Shown piece after piece: positions 42,562 through 51,034 of a DNA stretch of 64,000 nt. The notes under the pieces were generated by a model. The model had not been told where the DNA came from. It saw nothing but the letters and a program-made list of their open reading frames with translations, and did no database searches. The DNA is from a virus. The number at the start of each line of letters is the position of its first letter. The first letter of the stretch is position 1. The translations under genes were made by a program, and so were the position numbers. The stretch covers positions 19,430-83,429 of the IMG/VR virus record IMGVR_UViG_3300046694_000202. The stretch is one strand, 5' to 3'.

Positions 42562-42837
42562 ATGGATCAGCAACCGCAACAGCAAGACCCGACGCCCCTC
42601 ATCCGCGCTCTGCAAGGCCAGCGCAACGAAGCGCTCGACCACATGGCCGACGCACGTGCCGCACTCGAATTCACGCAAGCACAGCTGCGCGGCGCGACCG
42701 AAGCGCTCGCCGTGCAAGAGTCGCTGGTCGACGACCTGCGTATGCAGCTCGACACGACGAAGGCAGCGATGGCCGTTCTGCAAGAACAGCTCGAAGCCGC
42801 GCGCGCACCGCAGGCTGAACTCACACTGGTGGAGTAA
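42562..42837 (+). CDS. Small coiled-coil protein, 91 aa
   Basis: MDQQPQQQDPTPLIRALQGQ, then continuous heptads (ATEALAVQESLVDDLRMQLD). No signal or membrane segment. It follows the rSAM gene by two bases. It may be a trimerising structural or assembly factor. Confidence 0.65.
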   Translation: MDQQPQQQDPTPLIRALQGQRNEALDHMADARAALEFTQAQLRGATEALAVQESLVDDLRMQLDTTKAAMAVLQEQLEAARAPQAELTLVE

Positions 42838-42840
42838 GCC

Positions 42841-42924
42841 ATGCCGCTCGGCCTGATCATGTGGCTGTTCTGGGGCGTCCTCCTCTCGCCGACGCGCCCC
42901 GGCGACAAACTACCGAAAGCCTGA
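42841..42924 (+). CDS. Short membrane peptide, 27 aa
   Basis: MPLGLIMWLFWGVLLSPTRP. One hydrophobic segment and a short polar tail. Peptides of this type (MPLGLI/LxW...) are common near phage lysis genes; function unknown. Confidence 0.55.
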   Translation: MPLGLIMWLFWGVLLSPTRPGDKLPKA

Positions 42925-43020
42925 CCTGAACACTGGCACTTAAACAGCGCTACAAGGGGTGCTCTGTTCCCCGACATTACTGCCGCTTGTAGCGTGCGCG
43001 AATGGTTCAGCGTGGTTCAC

Positions 43021-43046
43021 AAGGACACCTACGGGTGTCCTTTTTC
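43021..43046 (+). terminator. Intrinsic terminator before lysis genes
   Basis: AAGGACACC-tac-GGGTGTCCTT followed by TTT. Ends the fibre/rSAM unit. Confidence 0.85.
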
Positions 43047-43065
43047 ATTTGCCGTCCGAAACTCT

Positions 43066-43094
43066 TTGTATCGAGTAAACCCCGTCGATAAAAT
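43066..43094 (+). promoter_or_regulatory. Candidate late promoter for lysis genes
   Basis: TTGTAT - 17 bases - TAAAAT, with the same AACTCTTTG and CCCGTCGA context as at 16224-16252. Drives endolysin and holin genes. Confidence 0.5.
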
Positions 43095-43127
43095 TTGGGC
43101 CACTCACCACCACAACGAGTGCCCACG

Positions 43128-43661
43128 ATGTCAATCACATCCGACCAACTTCGGCAGATCTGGAGAAACGCTTCGGCCACGCGCTGCGAGAAGTTTGCTC
43201 CCCTCCTGTCCGATGCGATGGCGCGCTTCGGTATCGATACGAACGAAGAGATCGTCTACTTCCTCGCGCAAGTCTCACACGAGTCTGGCGAAGCCCAATG
43301 GCTGGAAGAGCTGGCATCAGGCAAGGCGTACGAGGGCCGCAAGGATCTCGGCAATACGCAGCCCGGTGACGGTGTTCGTTACAAGGGCCGAGGCCTCATC
43401 CAATGTACGGGCCGGACGAACTATCAGCTGATGGGGATGATGCTCGACCTCGATCTGATCTCGAACCCCGAGCAGCTGTGTGAGCCGAAGAACGCTGTCG
43501 ATAGCGCTGCCGCCTTCTGGTGGAACCACAAGCTCGACAACATCGCGCTCAAGAAAGACTTCGTCGCTGTGACGAAGGTCATCAACGGTGGCACCAACGG
43601 TCTGGCCGACCGGCAGTTGTATCTGTCGCGCGCTCGGGCAGCGATCCCGGAGGCGGCATAA
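43128..43661 (+). CDS. Endolysin, glycoside hydrolase 19 type
   Basis: 177 residues, MSITSDQLRQIWRNASATRC. FLAQVSHESGEAQWLEELAS carries the catalytic Glu, and YKGRGLIQCTGRTNYQLMG and AVDSAAAFWW are GH19 chitinase/lysozyme-like signatures. It hydrolyses the peptidoglycan sugar backbone. No signal sequence, so release needs a holin. Confidence 0.9.
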   Translation: MSITSDQLRQIWRNASATRCEKFAPLLSDAMARFGIDTNEEIVYFLAQVSHESGEAQWLEELASGKAYEGRKDLGNTQPGDGVRYKGRGLIQCTGRTNYQLMGMMLDLDLISNPEQLCEPKNAVDSAAAFWWNHKLDNIALKKDFVAVTKVINGGTNGLADRQLYLSRARAAIPEAA

Positions 43662-44048
43662 ATGACCCGGAAAGACTTCTTCGTTCGTGCGGCATTCACA
43701 TCGTGGGCGTTGGTCGTTGCGGGGATCGCGGTAGGCAATACGTGCGCCGTTGGCGGCTGGGGCTTCACCGCCCTGATGGTGGTTGTGAGTGCTCTGCTCG
43801 TGGCTGACTTAGTCGTCAACGACTTCATGCCAGAGCGATTCACTTTCACGTGGGCTTTGGATGCACGCAAGTGGACTTACACGCTTGCTTCCTTTTCCTA
43901 CGCAAGTCATCTGTTCGTAGCTGAACAGTCATCCCGAAGCGTGCGTTTCGACATGCTCTTCATTTTTAGCTCAATGGCGATATTCGCCCTGACCTTGAGT
44001 TTTCGAAATCTTTTACACATGCGGGGCCGAGAGTGCAACAGACCTTAA
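43662..44048 (+). CDS. Multi-pass membrane protein, possible holin or antiholin
   Basis: 128 residues, MTRKDFFVRAAFTSWALVVA, with about four hydrophobic segments (near 12-28, 33-52, 70-88, 96-113). Between endolysin and the next membrane protein. Candidate holin/antiholin; not a known family by sequence. Confidence 0.6.
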   Translation: MTRKDFFVRAAFTSWALVVAGIAVGNTCAVGGWGFTALMVVVSALLVADLVVNDFMPERFTFTWALDARKWTYTLASFSYASHLFVAEQSSRSVRFDMLFIFSSMAIFALTLSFRNLLHMRGRECNRP

Positions 44049-44434
44049 AGCAGTGGACCGTCTTCCTGGCCCTTATGTGGTCAGCCACCGCTTATGCGGC
44101 CACTCATGCTGAGATCGCGTTCGGCGCGGACTTGGCAAGCATCCCGGTGATCGCGTACCTGATCACCTTGATCCTCAGTGGCATCGGTGGATCGGCGTCT
44201 ACGCTTCAGCGCCTCTCGGTCGCACCTGATCTCTCTCGATGGAAGCTCGAAGTCGCGAAGGATCTCGTGTGCGGCATGGCGTCAGGTCTCGTCACTTTCT
44301 TCTTCTGCGAAGCACTCGGGTGGTCCTCGGTCAGCGAGGCCGGCGCAATCACGATCGCTGGCTACGGCAGCTCGAAGGTGCTTGATCTTTTCCTCTCCCG
44401 CTTCACGCAGCAAGTCAGCGACGCCAAGTCTTAA
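44033..44434 (+). CDS. Probable holin, 133 aa
   Basis: GTG start at 44033, overlapping the preceding gene by 16 bases. N-terminal hydrophobic segment (WTVFLALMWSATAYA) that could be a signal, then IPVIAYLITLILSGIGGSAS, LVCGMASGLVTFFFCEALGW and AGAITIAGYGSSKVLDLFLS. Size and context fit a class I-II holin releasing the endolysin. Confidence 0.65.
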   Translation: MQQTLKQWTVFLALMWSATAYAATHAEIAFGADLASIPVIAYLITLILSGIGGSASTLQRLSVAPDLSRWKLEVAKDLVCGMASGLVTFFFCEALGWSSVSEAGAITIAGYGSSKVLDLFLSRFTQQVSDAKS

Positions 44435-44444
44435 AGGATTCTAA

Positions 44445-47400
44445 ATGGCCAATACCGGTCTTCCGACAAACCCGGATGGGCAGTCCGTAACCACGGTCAT
44501 CGCCCCGGTTCTGTCGACCTCCCCTCACGCAGCGATCAAGATCCTGTATGGCTCGGGTGTACCCGCGACCAGCGTCGGCGCCGATGGCGATTTTTATCGC
44601 AACGTCGATAACGATGACCTCTACGGCCCGAAGATCAGCGGGGCATGGCCCGACGCATTCTCGATCCGTGGCTACAAGGGCGACCAAGGCCCTCCGGGTC
44701 CGGCTGGCTCGCTGAATACCGACGACCAGGACGCGCTCGATACCGCCGCAGCAGCTGCGCAAGCAAGCGCGCAAGCCGCCGCCGCGAGCGCGACTGCCGC
44801 GGCCACCAGCGCTGCTGCCGTCGCGGCAAACAAAGCCGCCGCCGCAGCCAGCGCGCAAGCCGCAGCGAACTCGGAAACGAACTCGAACACGTCGAAGGGT
44901 GCCGCCGCAGCCAGCGCGACCGCGAGCGCCGCGAGCGCGACTCAGGCCGCAGCCAGCAACACGGCTGCGGGCACCGCGCGTGATGCCGCGTCGGCCAGCG
45001 CGACGGCCGCGAACGCTTCGAAGGTAGCAGCAGGCGTCTCGGAAACGAACTCGGCCGCGAGCGCGACCGCCGCGAACACGTCGAAGCTCGCAGCAGGAGT
45101 CTCGGAACAGAACGCCGCGAACGCGGCCACAGCCGCCGCTGGTTATCGCGATCAAGCGCAGACCGCAGCTCAGCAAGCGCTCTCGGGCGCCGCACCGAAC
45201 GCGTCCCCGACGTTCACTGGTATCCCGCGCGCACCGACGCCGGCACCGGGTACGAACTCCACGCAGCTCGCCACGACTGCCTTCGTCGTTGCAGCCGTCG
45301 CCGCAGGCGGCGGTGGTGGTGGCGCAGTGTCGTCCGTCGCCGGCCGCACGGGCGCAGTTGTGCTCACGATCGCCGACATCACGGGCGCCGCACCGCTGGC
45401 CTCCCCCGCTCTCACCGGCACGCCGACTGTTCCCACTGCGGCCACCGCGACGAACACCACGCAGGCAGCGAGCACGGCCTTCGTGAAGGCGCAGGGCTAC
45501 GCAACCCTGGCATCGCCTGCGTTCACCGGCACGCCGACTGTCCCGACCGCGACGGCCGGCACGAACACGGCGCAGGCAGCGAGCACCGCATTCGTCATGG
45601 CCGCGATGGCAGCGGGCGGCGGCAGCGGCGGCAGCACCGACGCAGGTATGCGCTATGTCGAGTCGTTCACCGCTGGTGGCACCGACAACACCGTGCAGCT
45701 GCAGGCCGCGTACGCATGGCTCCAGGCCGCGCCGTACCGCACGCTCGCGTTCCAGCACAACAAGGTGTACACGGTCAGCGCGCAGTGCAATCTGCAAGCA
45801 GCTCACTGGTTCCGCATTGAAGGCAACGGCGCGACCATCAAGGGCGCGGCGGGCATGTCGACCGACTACGGTTGGCTGCTGCTGAACATGACCTCGTGTA
45901 CCGATGGCCTCGTGGTCGATCTGTTCTTGGACGGCAACCGCTCGGCACGCCCGGTCGCAGTCGGCAAGGAAGAAGCGCACAACGTTCAGGTCTGGACCGG
46001 CAACCAGCGCGTCACGTTCGTGCGCGTGCAGTCGGACAACGCCTGCTGCGATGGCTTCTATCTCGGCGCGGACGATCCGACGAACTCGGCGACGTTCCCG
46101 ACCGACATCAGGTTCATCGACTGCCAAGCCAACAACGGCTTCCGCAACAACATGTCGTTGATCAACACCGTTCGGTTCCGCGACTATGCCGGGTTCTACA
46201 ACGGCGCGAATGGCACCGATCCGCAAGACGGGATCGACCTCGAACCGAATGGCACGCAGGCAGACGGCAACCTCGGCAACATCAACCCCGAGTTCCACGG
46301 CACGACGACGAACAACAACAACGGCCTCGGGATCCAGATCTACCTGGACAGCAACACGGGCGCCAAGTTCTACGACATCACGGCGAAGAACAACCCGAGC
46401 GGTGCGTTCGGCTGCGCAGGCGGCGACTTCGAAATCCGCGGCTTCACGGTTGAGGATCACTACTGGGACACCGACCGCGGTGTGATCGACATCGGCCCGA
46501 ACACTGGCAACGTGCTGATCACCAATGTCGTGTCGAAGAACAACAACACCGAAGATCCGACGAACAAGCCGCTCATCTACGTGGACGCGGCTGTGACAGG
46601 CCTCGTTGCGATCGATGGTGTGATGCACAGTGATTCGGACTGCCCGGTCTTGATCGCCGAGGCTGGGGTACAGCTCCAGAACGTCGAGTCGCACAACCAG
46701 AGTCTGGGGTACATCGCCGAGCTGCACGCTGGCACCGATCTGTCGCTCATCAAGAACGTGGTGGGCCGCAACTCGCTTCGAGGGCTGTACGTCAACGCAC
46801 CGGACGTTGTGGTGTCGAACGTGCGCTTGACGAGTCCGCGCGACAACGCCCCGCTGCTGCTGTTTGATACCGGCGCGCTGCGTGCGTCGCTCGACGGCTA
46901 CGACGTGTATCAGGATTCGGCGGTCCCCGCTGGTCAGATCGGTGCGCGCTTCATCAACGCCCCGGCTCGCGTCACGAATGTGATCGGCCGCAGCGGTGGC
47001 ACGGCCTGGACGGCAGCTCAGCTGCTGAGCTACGCGGGCGGCACGACTGGCTCGCTGATCGCCAACATCTCGCCGTCCTCGGGCGGTACCGGCGCCGTGA
47101 CCTCGGTCGCTGGCCGCACGGGTGTCGTGACGCTGGCTGTCGCCGACGTGTCGGGTGCAGCACCGCTGGCCTCCCCCTCCTTCACGGGCACGCCGCTCGT
47201 GCCGACTGCAACCGCTGGCACGAACAACACGCAGGCCGCGAGCACGGCATTCGTGACCGCAGCCATCGCGGCAGCGGGCGGCGGCAGCGGTGGTGGTGCA
47301 GTGTCCTCGGTGGCTGGCCGCACGGGCGCTGTGGTGCTGACGATCGCCGACATCACGGGTGCAGCTCCGCTCGCGTCGCCGGCCTTCACGGGCACGCCTA

Positions 47401-48755
47401 CGGTTCCAACCGCTGGAGTCACGACGAACACCACGCAGGCCGCGAGCACGGCGTTTGTGAAGGCACAGGGCTACGCGACGCTGGCGTCCCCGGCCTTCAC
47501 GGGAACGCCGACCGTTCCCACCGCAACCGCTGGCACGAACACCACGCAGGCAGCGAGCACGGCCTTCGTCACGACGGCAGTGGCGGCAGTGAGCGGCGGC
47601 GGCGGTGCGGCGGCGACGGTGAAGGCGAGCGCCTGGAACAACTTCAAGAAGTCGAACACCCAGAAGCTGTCGGCCATCATCGCGCGCGGCGCGGCGGGCC
47701 GTCTGCGTGGCCGGATCACCATCATCGGTGACTCGTACTCGATGGGCTACGGCGCGGGCGACGGCGACAACATGAACGGCGGGCGCGCGAAGAACTACTC
47801 GACGCAGCTCGCGGCCATGCTGACTGCACGTGGCGTCGCAGCGCGCGCGGACTGGACGGTCGGCACGGGCTTCACCGGCAGCATCGCCGAGCTGAACCTG
47901 TACGACCCGCGCGTGACGTTCACGGGCTGCTCGATCCTCACCGACTACAACGCAATCGGCGGGAACATGATCCAGCTCGGATCGACGACCGACAAGATGA
48001 CGTTCACGCCGGGTGTCACGTTCAACACGATCGAAATCCTGGTCGCCTGCAACAACCAAGCTGGCGTCTCGGGCAACTTCGACGTGCTGCTCAACGGCGG
48101 CACGACGGTGTCCTCGACGCAGACCAGCAACGACATCATGGGCGTCAAGAAGATCACGCTCACGGTGGCAGCTGGCACGACCTCGGTATCGCTGCGCGGC
48201 AAGACGAACAACACGTTCATCGCTGGCATCGGCACGCGCAACTCGGCGGCACCGGGCATCGAGGTCATCTGCGGTGCATCGACGGGTGAGAAGGTCAACA
48301 TCCTGGCTGCAGCGCCGACCACGAGCGGCGACGTGAACACGTGGAATAACCGCGCGTCGTCCACTGCCCTGCTCGACACGAACGCCTTGAACGTGACGAT
48401 CATCAACGGTTGGTACAACGATCGCGCGGGTCTGGGCCGGACGACGGCACAGGTGCAGAGCGATCTGGCCACGCTGATCGGCTTCTACAAGACGTACGGT
48501 GACGTGATCTTCCTCGGCTACGTGCCGCTGATCACCAGCGACATCCCGCAGGTTGACTTCGACACGTACCAGAACGCGGCGTTTGCGACCTGTGTGGCGG
48601 CTGACATCCCCTACATCAACCCGCCTGCGGCGCTCGGCACCAACGCTGTGATGTTGGCGCAGGGCTTCTTCGGCGACAACGGGTTGCACTGCGGATCCAT
48701 CGGCCATGCCGCCGTGGCGCGCTTGATCCTCGGCGCCATCGACTCAGTCATCTAA
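44445..48755 (+). CDS. Tailspike with beta-helix and SGNH hydrolase domains
   Basis: 1436 residues. In order: N-terminal attachment domain; short collagen-like segment (GYKGDQGPPGPAGS, near 76-90); Ala/Ser-rich coiled coil (95-250); fibre repeats (SPAFTGTPTVPTATAGTNT type, 285-395); a right-handed beta-helix (about 400-870) as in polysaccharide depolymerases; a second set of the same repeats (880-1055); and a C-terminal SGNH/GDSL hydrolase (ITIIGDSYSMG near 1091 with nucleophile Ser; DNGLHCGSIGH near 1411 supplying Asp/His). It probably both binds or cuts host polysaccharide and deacetylates it. An AAGGA ribosome site precedes the start. Confidence 0.9.
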   Translation: MANTGLPTNPDGQSVTTVIAPVLSTSPHAAIKILYGSGVPATSVGADGDFYRNVDNDDLYGPKISGAWPDAFSIRGYKGDQGPPGPAGSLNTDDQDALDTAAAAAQASAQAAAASATAAATSAAAVAANKAAAAASAQAAANSETNSNTSKGAAAASATASAASATQAAASNTAAGTARDAASASATAANASKVAAGVSETNSAASATAANTSKLAAGVSEQNAANAATAAAGYRDQAQTAAQQALSGAAPNASPTFTGIPRAPTPAPGTNSTQLATTAFVVAAVAAGGGGGGAVSSVAGRTGAVVLTIADITGAAPLASPALTGTPTVPTAATATNTTQAASTAFVKAQGYATLASPAFTGTPTVPTATAGTNTAQAASTAFVMAAMAAGGGSGGSTDAGMRYVESFTAGGTDNTVQLQAAYAWLQAAPYRTLAFQHNKVYTVSAQCNLQAAHWFRIEGNGATIKGAAGMSTDYGWLLLNMTSCTDGLVVDLFLDGNRSARPVAVGKEEAHNVQVWTGNQRVTFVRVQSDNACCDGFYLGADDPTNSATFPTDIRFIDCQANNGFRNNMSLINTVRFRDYAGFYNGANGTDPQDGIDLEPNGTQADGNLGNINPEFHGTTTNNNNGLGIQIYLDSNTGAKFYDITAKNNPSGAFGCAGGDFEIRGFTVEDHYWDTDRGVIDIGPNTGNVLITNVVSKNNNTEDPTNKPLIYVDAAVTGLVAIDGVMHSDSDCPVLIAEAGVQLQNVESHNQSLGYIAELHAGTDLSLIKNVVGRNSLRGLYVNAPDVVVSNVRLTSPRDNAPLLLFDTGALRASLDGYDVYQDSAVPAGQIGARFINAPARVTNVIGRSGGTAWTAAQLLSYAGGTTGSLIANISPSSGGTGAVTSVAGRTGVVTLAVADVSGAAPLASPSFTGTPLVPTATAGTNNTQAASTAFVTAAIAAAGGGSGGGAVSSVAGRTGAVVLTIADITGAAPLASPAFTGTPTVPTAGVTTNTTQAASTAFVKAQGYATLASPAFTGTPTVPTATAGTNTTQAASTAFVTTAVAAVSGGGGAAATVKASAWNNFKKSNTQKLSAIIARGAAGRLRGRITIIGDSYSMGYGAGDGDNMNGGRAKNYSTQLAAMLTARGVAARADWTVGTGFTGSIAELNLYDPRVTFTGCSILTDYNAIGGNMIQLGSTTDKMTFTPGVTFNTIEILVACNNQAGVSGNFDVLLNGGTTVSSTQTSNDIMGVKKITLTVAAGTTSVSLRGKTNNTFIAGIGTRNSAAPGIEVICGASTGEKVNILAAAPTTSGDVNTWNNRASSTALLDTNALNVTIINGWYNDRAGLGRTTAQVQSDLATLIGFYKTYGDVIFLGYVPLITSDIPQVDFDTYQNAAFATCVAADIPYINPPAALGTNAVMLAQGFFGDNGLHCGSIGHAAVARLILGAIDSVI

Positions 48756-48778
48756 AGCTTCACTCCGTGCTTGATCTT

Positions 48779-48804
48779 GGGCGTCCTTCGGGGCGCCCTT
48801 TTTT
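48779..48804 (+). terminator. Intrinsic terminator with UUCG loop after tailspike
   Basis: GGGCGTCC-TTCG-GGGCGCCC (one G-T pair) followed by TTTTTT. Ends the late structural operon. Confidence 0.9.
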
Positions 48805-48805
48805 A

Positions 48806-48945
48806 TGTGTGTATGTATGGCCGTACATGCATATGTACATACATTGATATGTATAGCAATACAGACGTCGATATATATGTCTGTACATACATACTGATGT
48901 ACATGTGTGCGTCACGACACACATACATACATACATAGGTGTAAC
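48806..48945. repeat. ACATAC/GTATGT-rich tract, candidate centromere/operator
   Basis: 140 AT-rich bases with many ACATAC and its complement GTATGT, and nested palindromes such as ATGTACAT and GTACATGC. They point in both orientations and stop 35 bases before parA. Placed directly ahead of a parA-RHH pair, it is the expected position of a partition site that doubles as the par promoter operator. Confidence 0.55.
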
Positions 48946-48979
48946 CTTCCTTCTTTCCACCACAGAAGGAGAAGGAGAC

Positions 48980-49669
48980 ATGCCAACAATCGTTTTCATC
49001 AGCCCGAAGGGCGGTGTCGGTAAGACTACATCATCCATGCTTCTCGGTTCGCAGTTCGCCAAGCAAGGCTATCCGACCACCTTGATCGACGCTGATCGGA
49101 ACAAGCCTCTTGTGAAGTGGGCCGGCGATCGTGTGCCGCCTGCGCCGAACATGAGCGTGGTAGGCGAGACCGATGAAGATGCAATCATTGATGTGATCGA
49201 TGAGGCCGCTGCGCGCACACCGATCGTCATCGTCGATCTTGAAGGCTCAGCCGGGAAGGTCGCCTTGCTGGCCGTGAGTCAGGCGGATCTCGTGATCATT
49301 CCCATGCAGCCGTCTGAACTCGATGCTTCGGAAGCAGGGCGCGCGTTGCGCGTCGTCAAACAGCAAGAGCGCGTCTCTGGTCGTGCCAAGCCCCACGCGG
49401 TGCTCTTCACCCGCACGTCGCCCACCATCGTGACGCGGACGTTCAAGATCATTCGCAAGAATCTGCAAGAAGCGAATGTCCGGATGTTCAAGACCGAGCT
49501 GATCGAGCGAGAGGCGTTCCGCGGCATGTTCGCGTTTCAGAAGACGTTAGAGCAGCTGGACCCGAAGGAAGTCCCGAACATCCCAGCAGCAATCACCAAT
49601 GCCGAGACGTACATGGCCGAGGTCGCGGCCATGCTTCGTGGCGAGGAGAAGGAGGTCGCAAATGGCTGA
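48980..49669 (+). CDS. parA: ParA-type partition ATPase
   Basis: 229 residues from MPTIVFISPKGGVGKTTSS, with a strong AAGGAG. Deviant Walker A KGGVGKTT (10-17), switch/Walker A' DADRNKP, Walker B IVIVDLEGS. Length is that of small ParA proteins without the N-terminal regulatory helix-turn-helix (type Ib), which pair with small ribbon-helix-helix partners. It positions plasmid copies on the nucleoid. Overlaps its partner by eight bases. Confidence 0.9.
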   Translation: MPTIVFISPKGGVGKTTSSMLLGSQFAKQGYPTTLIDADRNKPLVKWAGDRVPPAPNMSVVGETDEDAIIDVIDEAAARTPIVIVDLEGSAGKVALLAVSQADLVIIPMQPSELDASEAGRALRVVKQQERVSGRAKPHAVLFTRTSPTIVTRTFKIIRKNLQEANVRMFKTELIEREAFRGMFAFQKTLEQLDPKEVPNIPAAITNAETYMAEVAAMLRGEEKEVANG

Positions 49670-50033
49670 GCGCGTCAACTCGTTCGTCGGTCTCGATGAT
49701 CTTGAATTTCACACGAAGCAGAAGGGCGCCCACCCGCCCGTTGATGCCGTGGCCATCGAGCAGATCGCTGACGACAATGGATTCACCGGTGGCGGTTCCG
49801 CGAAGCCGCAGGAGCCTCAGCCCACCACCCCCTTGCAGACGCTTTTAAAAAAGTCTGAGCAAACCAAACTTACAAGCTTCAACCTTCCACTTTCGATGAG
49901 GTTGATGCTCAAGGAGATCTCGGAAGCGACTGGCGCCACGATGACGGAAGTACTGGTCAAGTCGAGCCGGCCGGTGCTTGACCAGTGGGTCGCGGAAGTG
50001 CGGTCGAGGAAACCGAAGCGCAGGGAGATGTAA
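49662..50033 (+). CDS. Ribbon-helix-helix partition partner (ParG/omega-like)
   Basis: 123 residues, MAERVNSFVGLDDLEFHTKQ. Residues 1-75 are polar and disordered; the C-terminus (TKLTSFNLPLSMRLMLKEIS, then TMTEVLVKSSRPVLDQWVAE) is a ribbon-helix-helix fold. This layout, with a flexible N-terminal arm that stimulates ParA and a C-terminal DNA-binding domain, is that of ParG-type centromere binders. Probably binds the tract at 48806-48945 and represses parA. Confidence 0.75.
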   Translation: MAERVNSFVGLDDLEFHTKQKGAHPPVDAVAIEQIADDNGFTGGGSAKPQEPQPTTPLQTLLKKSEQTKLTSFNLPLSMRLMLKEISEATGATMTEVLVKSSRPVLDQWVAEVRSRKPKRREM

Positions 50034-50036
50034 GAG

Positions 50037-50045
50037 TTATCCACA
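50037..50045 (+). promoter_or_regulatory. DnaA box (TTATCCACA)
   Basis: Exact consensus, four bases after the stop of the RHH gene. Confidence 0.5.
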
Positions 50046-50297
50046 CTTCAAATTTCCTTCGCGCGCGTGTAAGTGGTTTACCAGCTGTGGACATGTCGCT
50101 TCGCGACACCGTGTGGACAAGTGTGGACGGACTTCGCCGCCCACATCTTGCCCACACTTGCCCACAGCGCGCGTCGGTGCGCGACTGTCGTATTCCTACG
50201 ACATTAAGAGGAAAGAAGCGACAAAACCACCCCTTAGAATCATTAGAAAGGACGAGATTTCGAAGGCTTTACAAATCAATAACTTACAAGAGGGGGG

Positions 50298-50339
50298 TAC
50301 GCAAGCGGGTTGCGTAGGGGTACGCAAGCGTGTTGCGTA
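50298..50339. repeat. Two tandem 19-bp palindromes
   Basis: TACGCAA-gcGgG-TTGCGTA, two copies 23 bases apart (about two helical turns), between the DnaA boxes and the rep start. Likely bound by the Rep-like protein. Confidence 0.65.
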
Positions 50340-50464
50340 GGATGGGTAAACCCGAAGCTTGTTTTTCAACGATACCTTAGCCACACTTCATTCAATCTAT
50401 TGCGGTCTGCAGGAAATCTGTTTACAGTTTTCTCGAAATTTAGCTTCGTGAAAAAGGACAGATT

Positions 50465-51034
50465 ATGCGTACCCCTGCGCAAGACGGTGCAAAGACCGAT
50501 GGTGGTGGCTCCTTTGGGCGAGCGAACTTTGTCATGTACGAAAAAGACGCACTGCTGCTGTTCTCGAAGATGATGGCTAAAAAGCCACGAGCGGCCTCTC
50601 TATTCGCGTTTCTCACCGCTAACATGGGCGACAAGAATGCGCTCGTGATCAACCAGCGGCTGATCGCAAAGATGATGGGTGTCAGCACCCGTACGGTCCA
50701 GTACGCGCTTGCGGAATTGGTCGAACGAAACTGGGTTGAAGTGGTTCACCTACATGGCCCCGGCTCCGTTGCTGCGTATGTGGTGAACTCCAACGTGGCG
50801 TGGGCGCAGCCCCGCAGCGAGCTTTGTTACTCGACGTTCTCGGCCGAGGTCATCGCTGACTTCGAGGATCAGCCGAAGGTTGAGTCGAAGCGAAAGCTCA
50901 ACAAGATGTCGAGGGAAGCTATCGCGGAGATGATGGCTTTGGATACCGAGGAGGCCTCCGAGCCTGATGAAGTCTCTGATTTGCAGATCGAGGTTGATCA
51001 ACGCCAAACCATGCTCTTCGAGGCACACGAGTGA
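50465..51034 (+). CDS. Winged-helix replication initiator, RepL-like
   Basis: 189 residues, MRTPAQDGAKTDGGGSFGRA. NFVMYEKDALLLFSKMMAKK and AKMMGVSTRTVQYALAELVE form a winged-helix DNA-binding domain as in RepL-type plasmid initiators and related regulators; the C-terminus is acidic. Next to parA/RHH and to the DnaA boxes and palindromes, an initiator role is most likely. A pure transcription regulator cannot be excluded. Confidence 0.65.
   Translation: MRTPAQDGAKTDGGGSFGRANFVMYEKDALLLFSKMMAKKPRAASLFAFLTANMGDKNALVINQRLIAKMMGVSTRTVQYALAELVERNWVEVVHLHGPGSVAAYVVNSNVAWAQPRSELCYSTFSAEVIADFEDQPKVESKRKLNKMSREAIAEMMALDTEEASEPDEVSDLQIEVDQRQTMLFEAHE

Larger units (their letters stand above)
50034..50464. 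other. Candidate plasmid-type replication origin
   Basis: 431 bases, no gene. TTATCCACA at 50037-50045 is a consensus DnaA box; several TGTGGACA-, TTGTCCACA- and TTGCCCACA-like sites follow up to about 50168. Two 19-bp palindromes TACGCAAGCGnGTTGCGTA lie at 50298-50316 and 50321-50339, 23 bases apart. AT-rich DNA follows to the rep start. The arrangement suggests a rep-controlled origin with iterons or operators. Confidence 0.5.

Noticed and set aside
44415-48707. 1430-residue open frame on the minus strand across the tailspike gene
   Set aside because: Shadow of a GC-rich, Ala/Gly-rich gene; Arg/Cys/Gly-rich translation without domains, while the rightward frame shows coherent phage modules.
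48760-49062. 100-residue minus-strand frame over the par control region
   Set aside because: It spans the terminator and the ACATAC repeats; its Cys/Tyr/His repeats only reflect them.
50298-50339. Two repeats as a mini CRISPR array
   Set aside because: Only two copies, palindromic, separated by four bases; no spacers and no cas gene.
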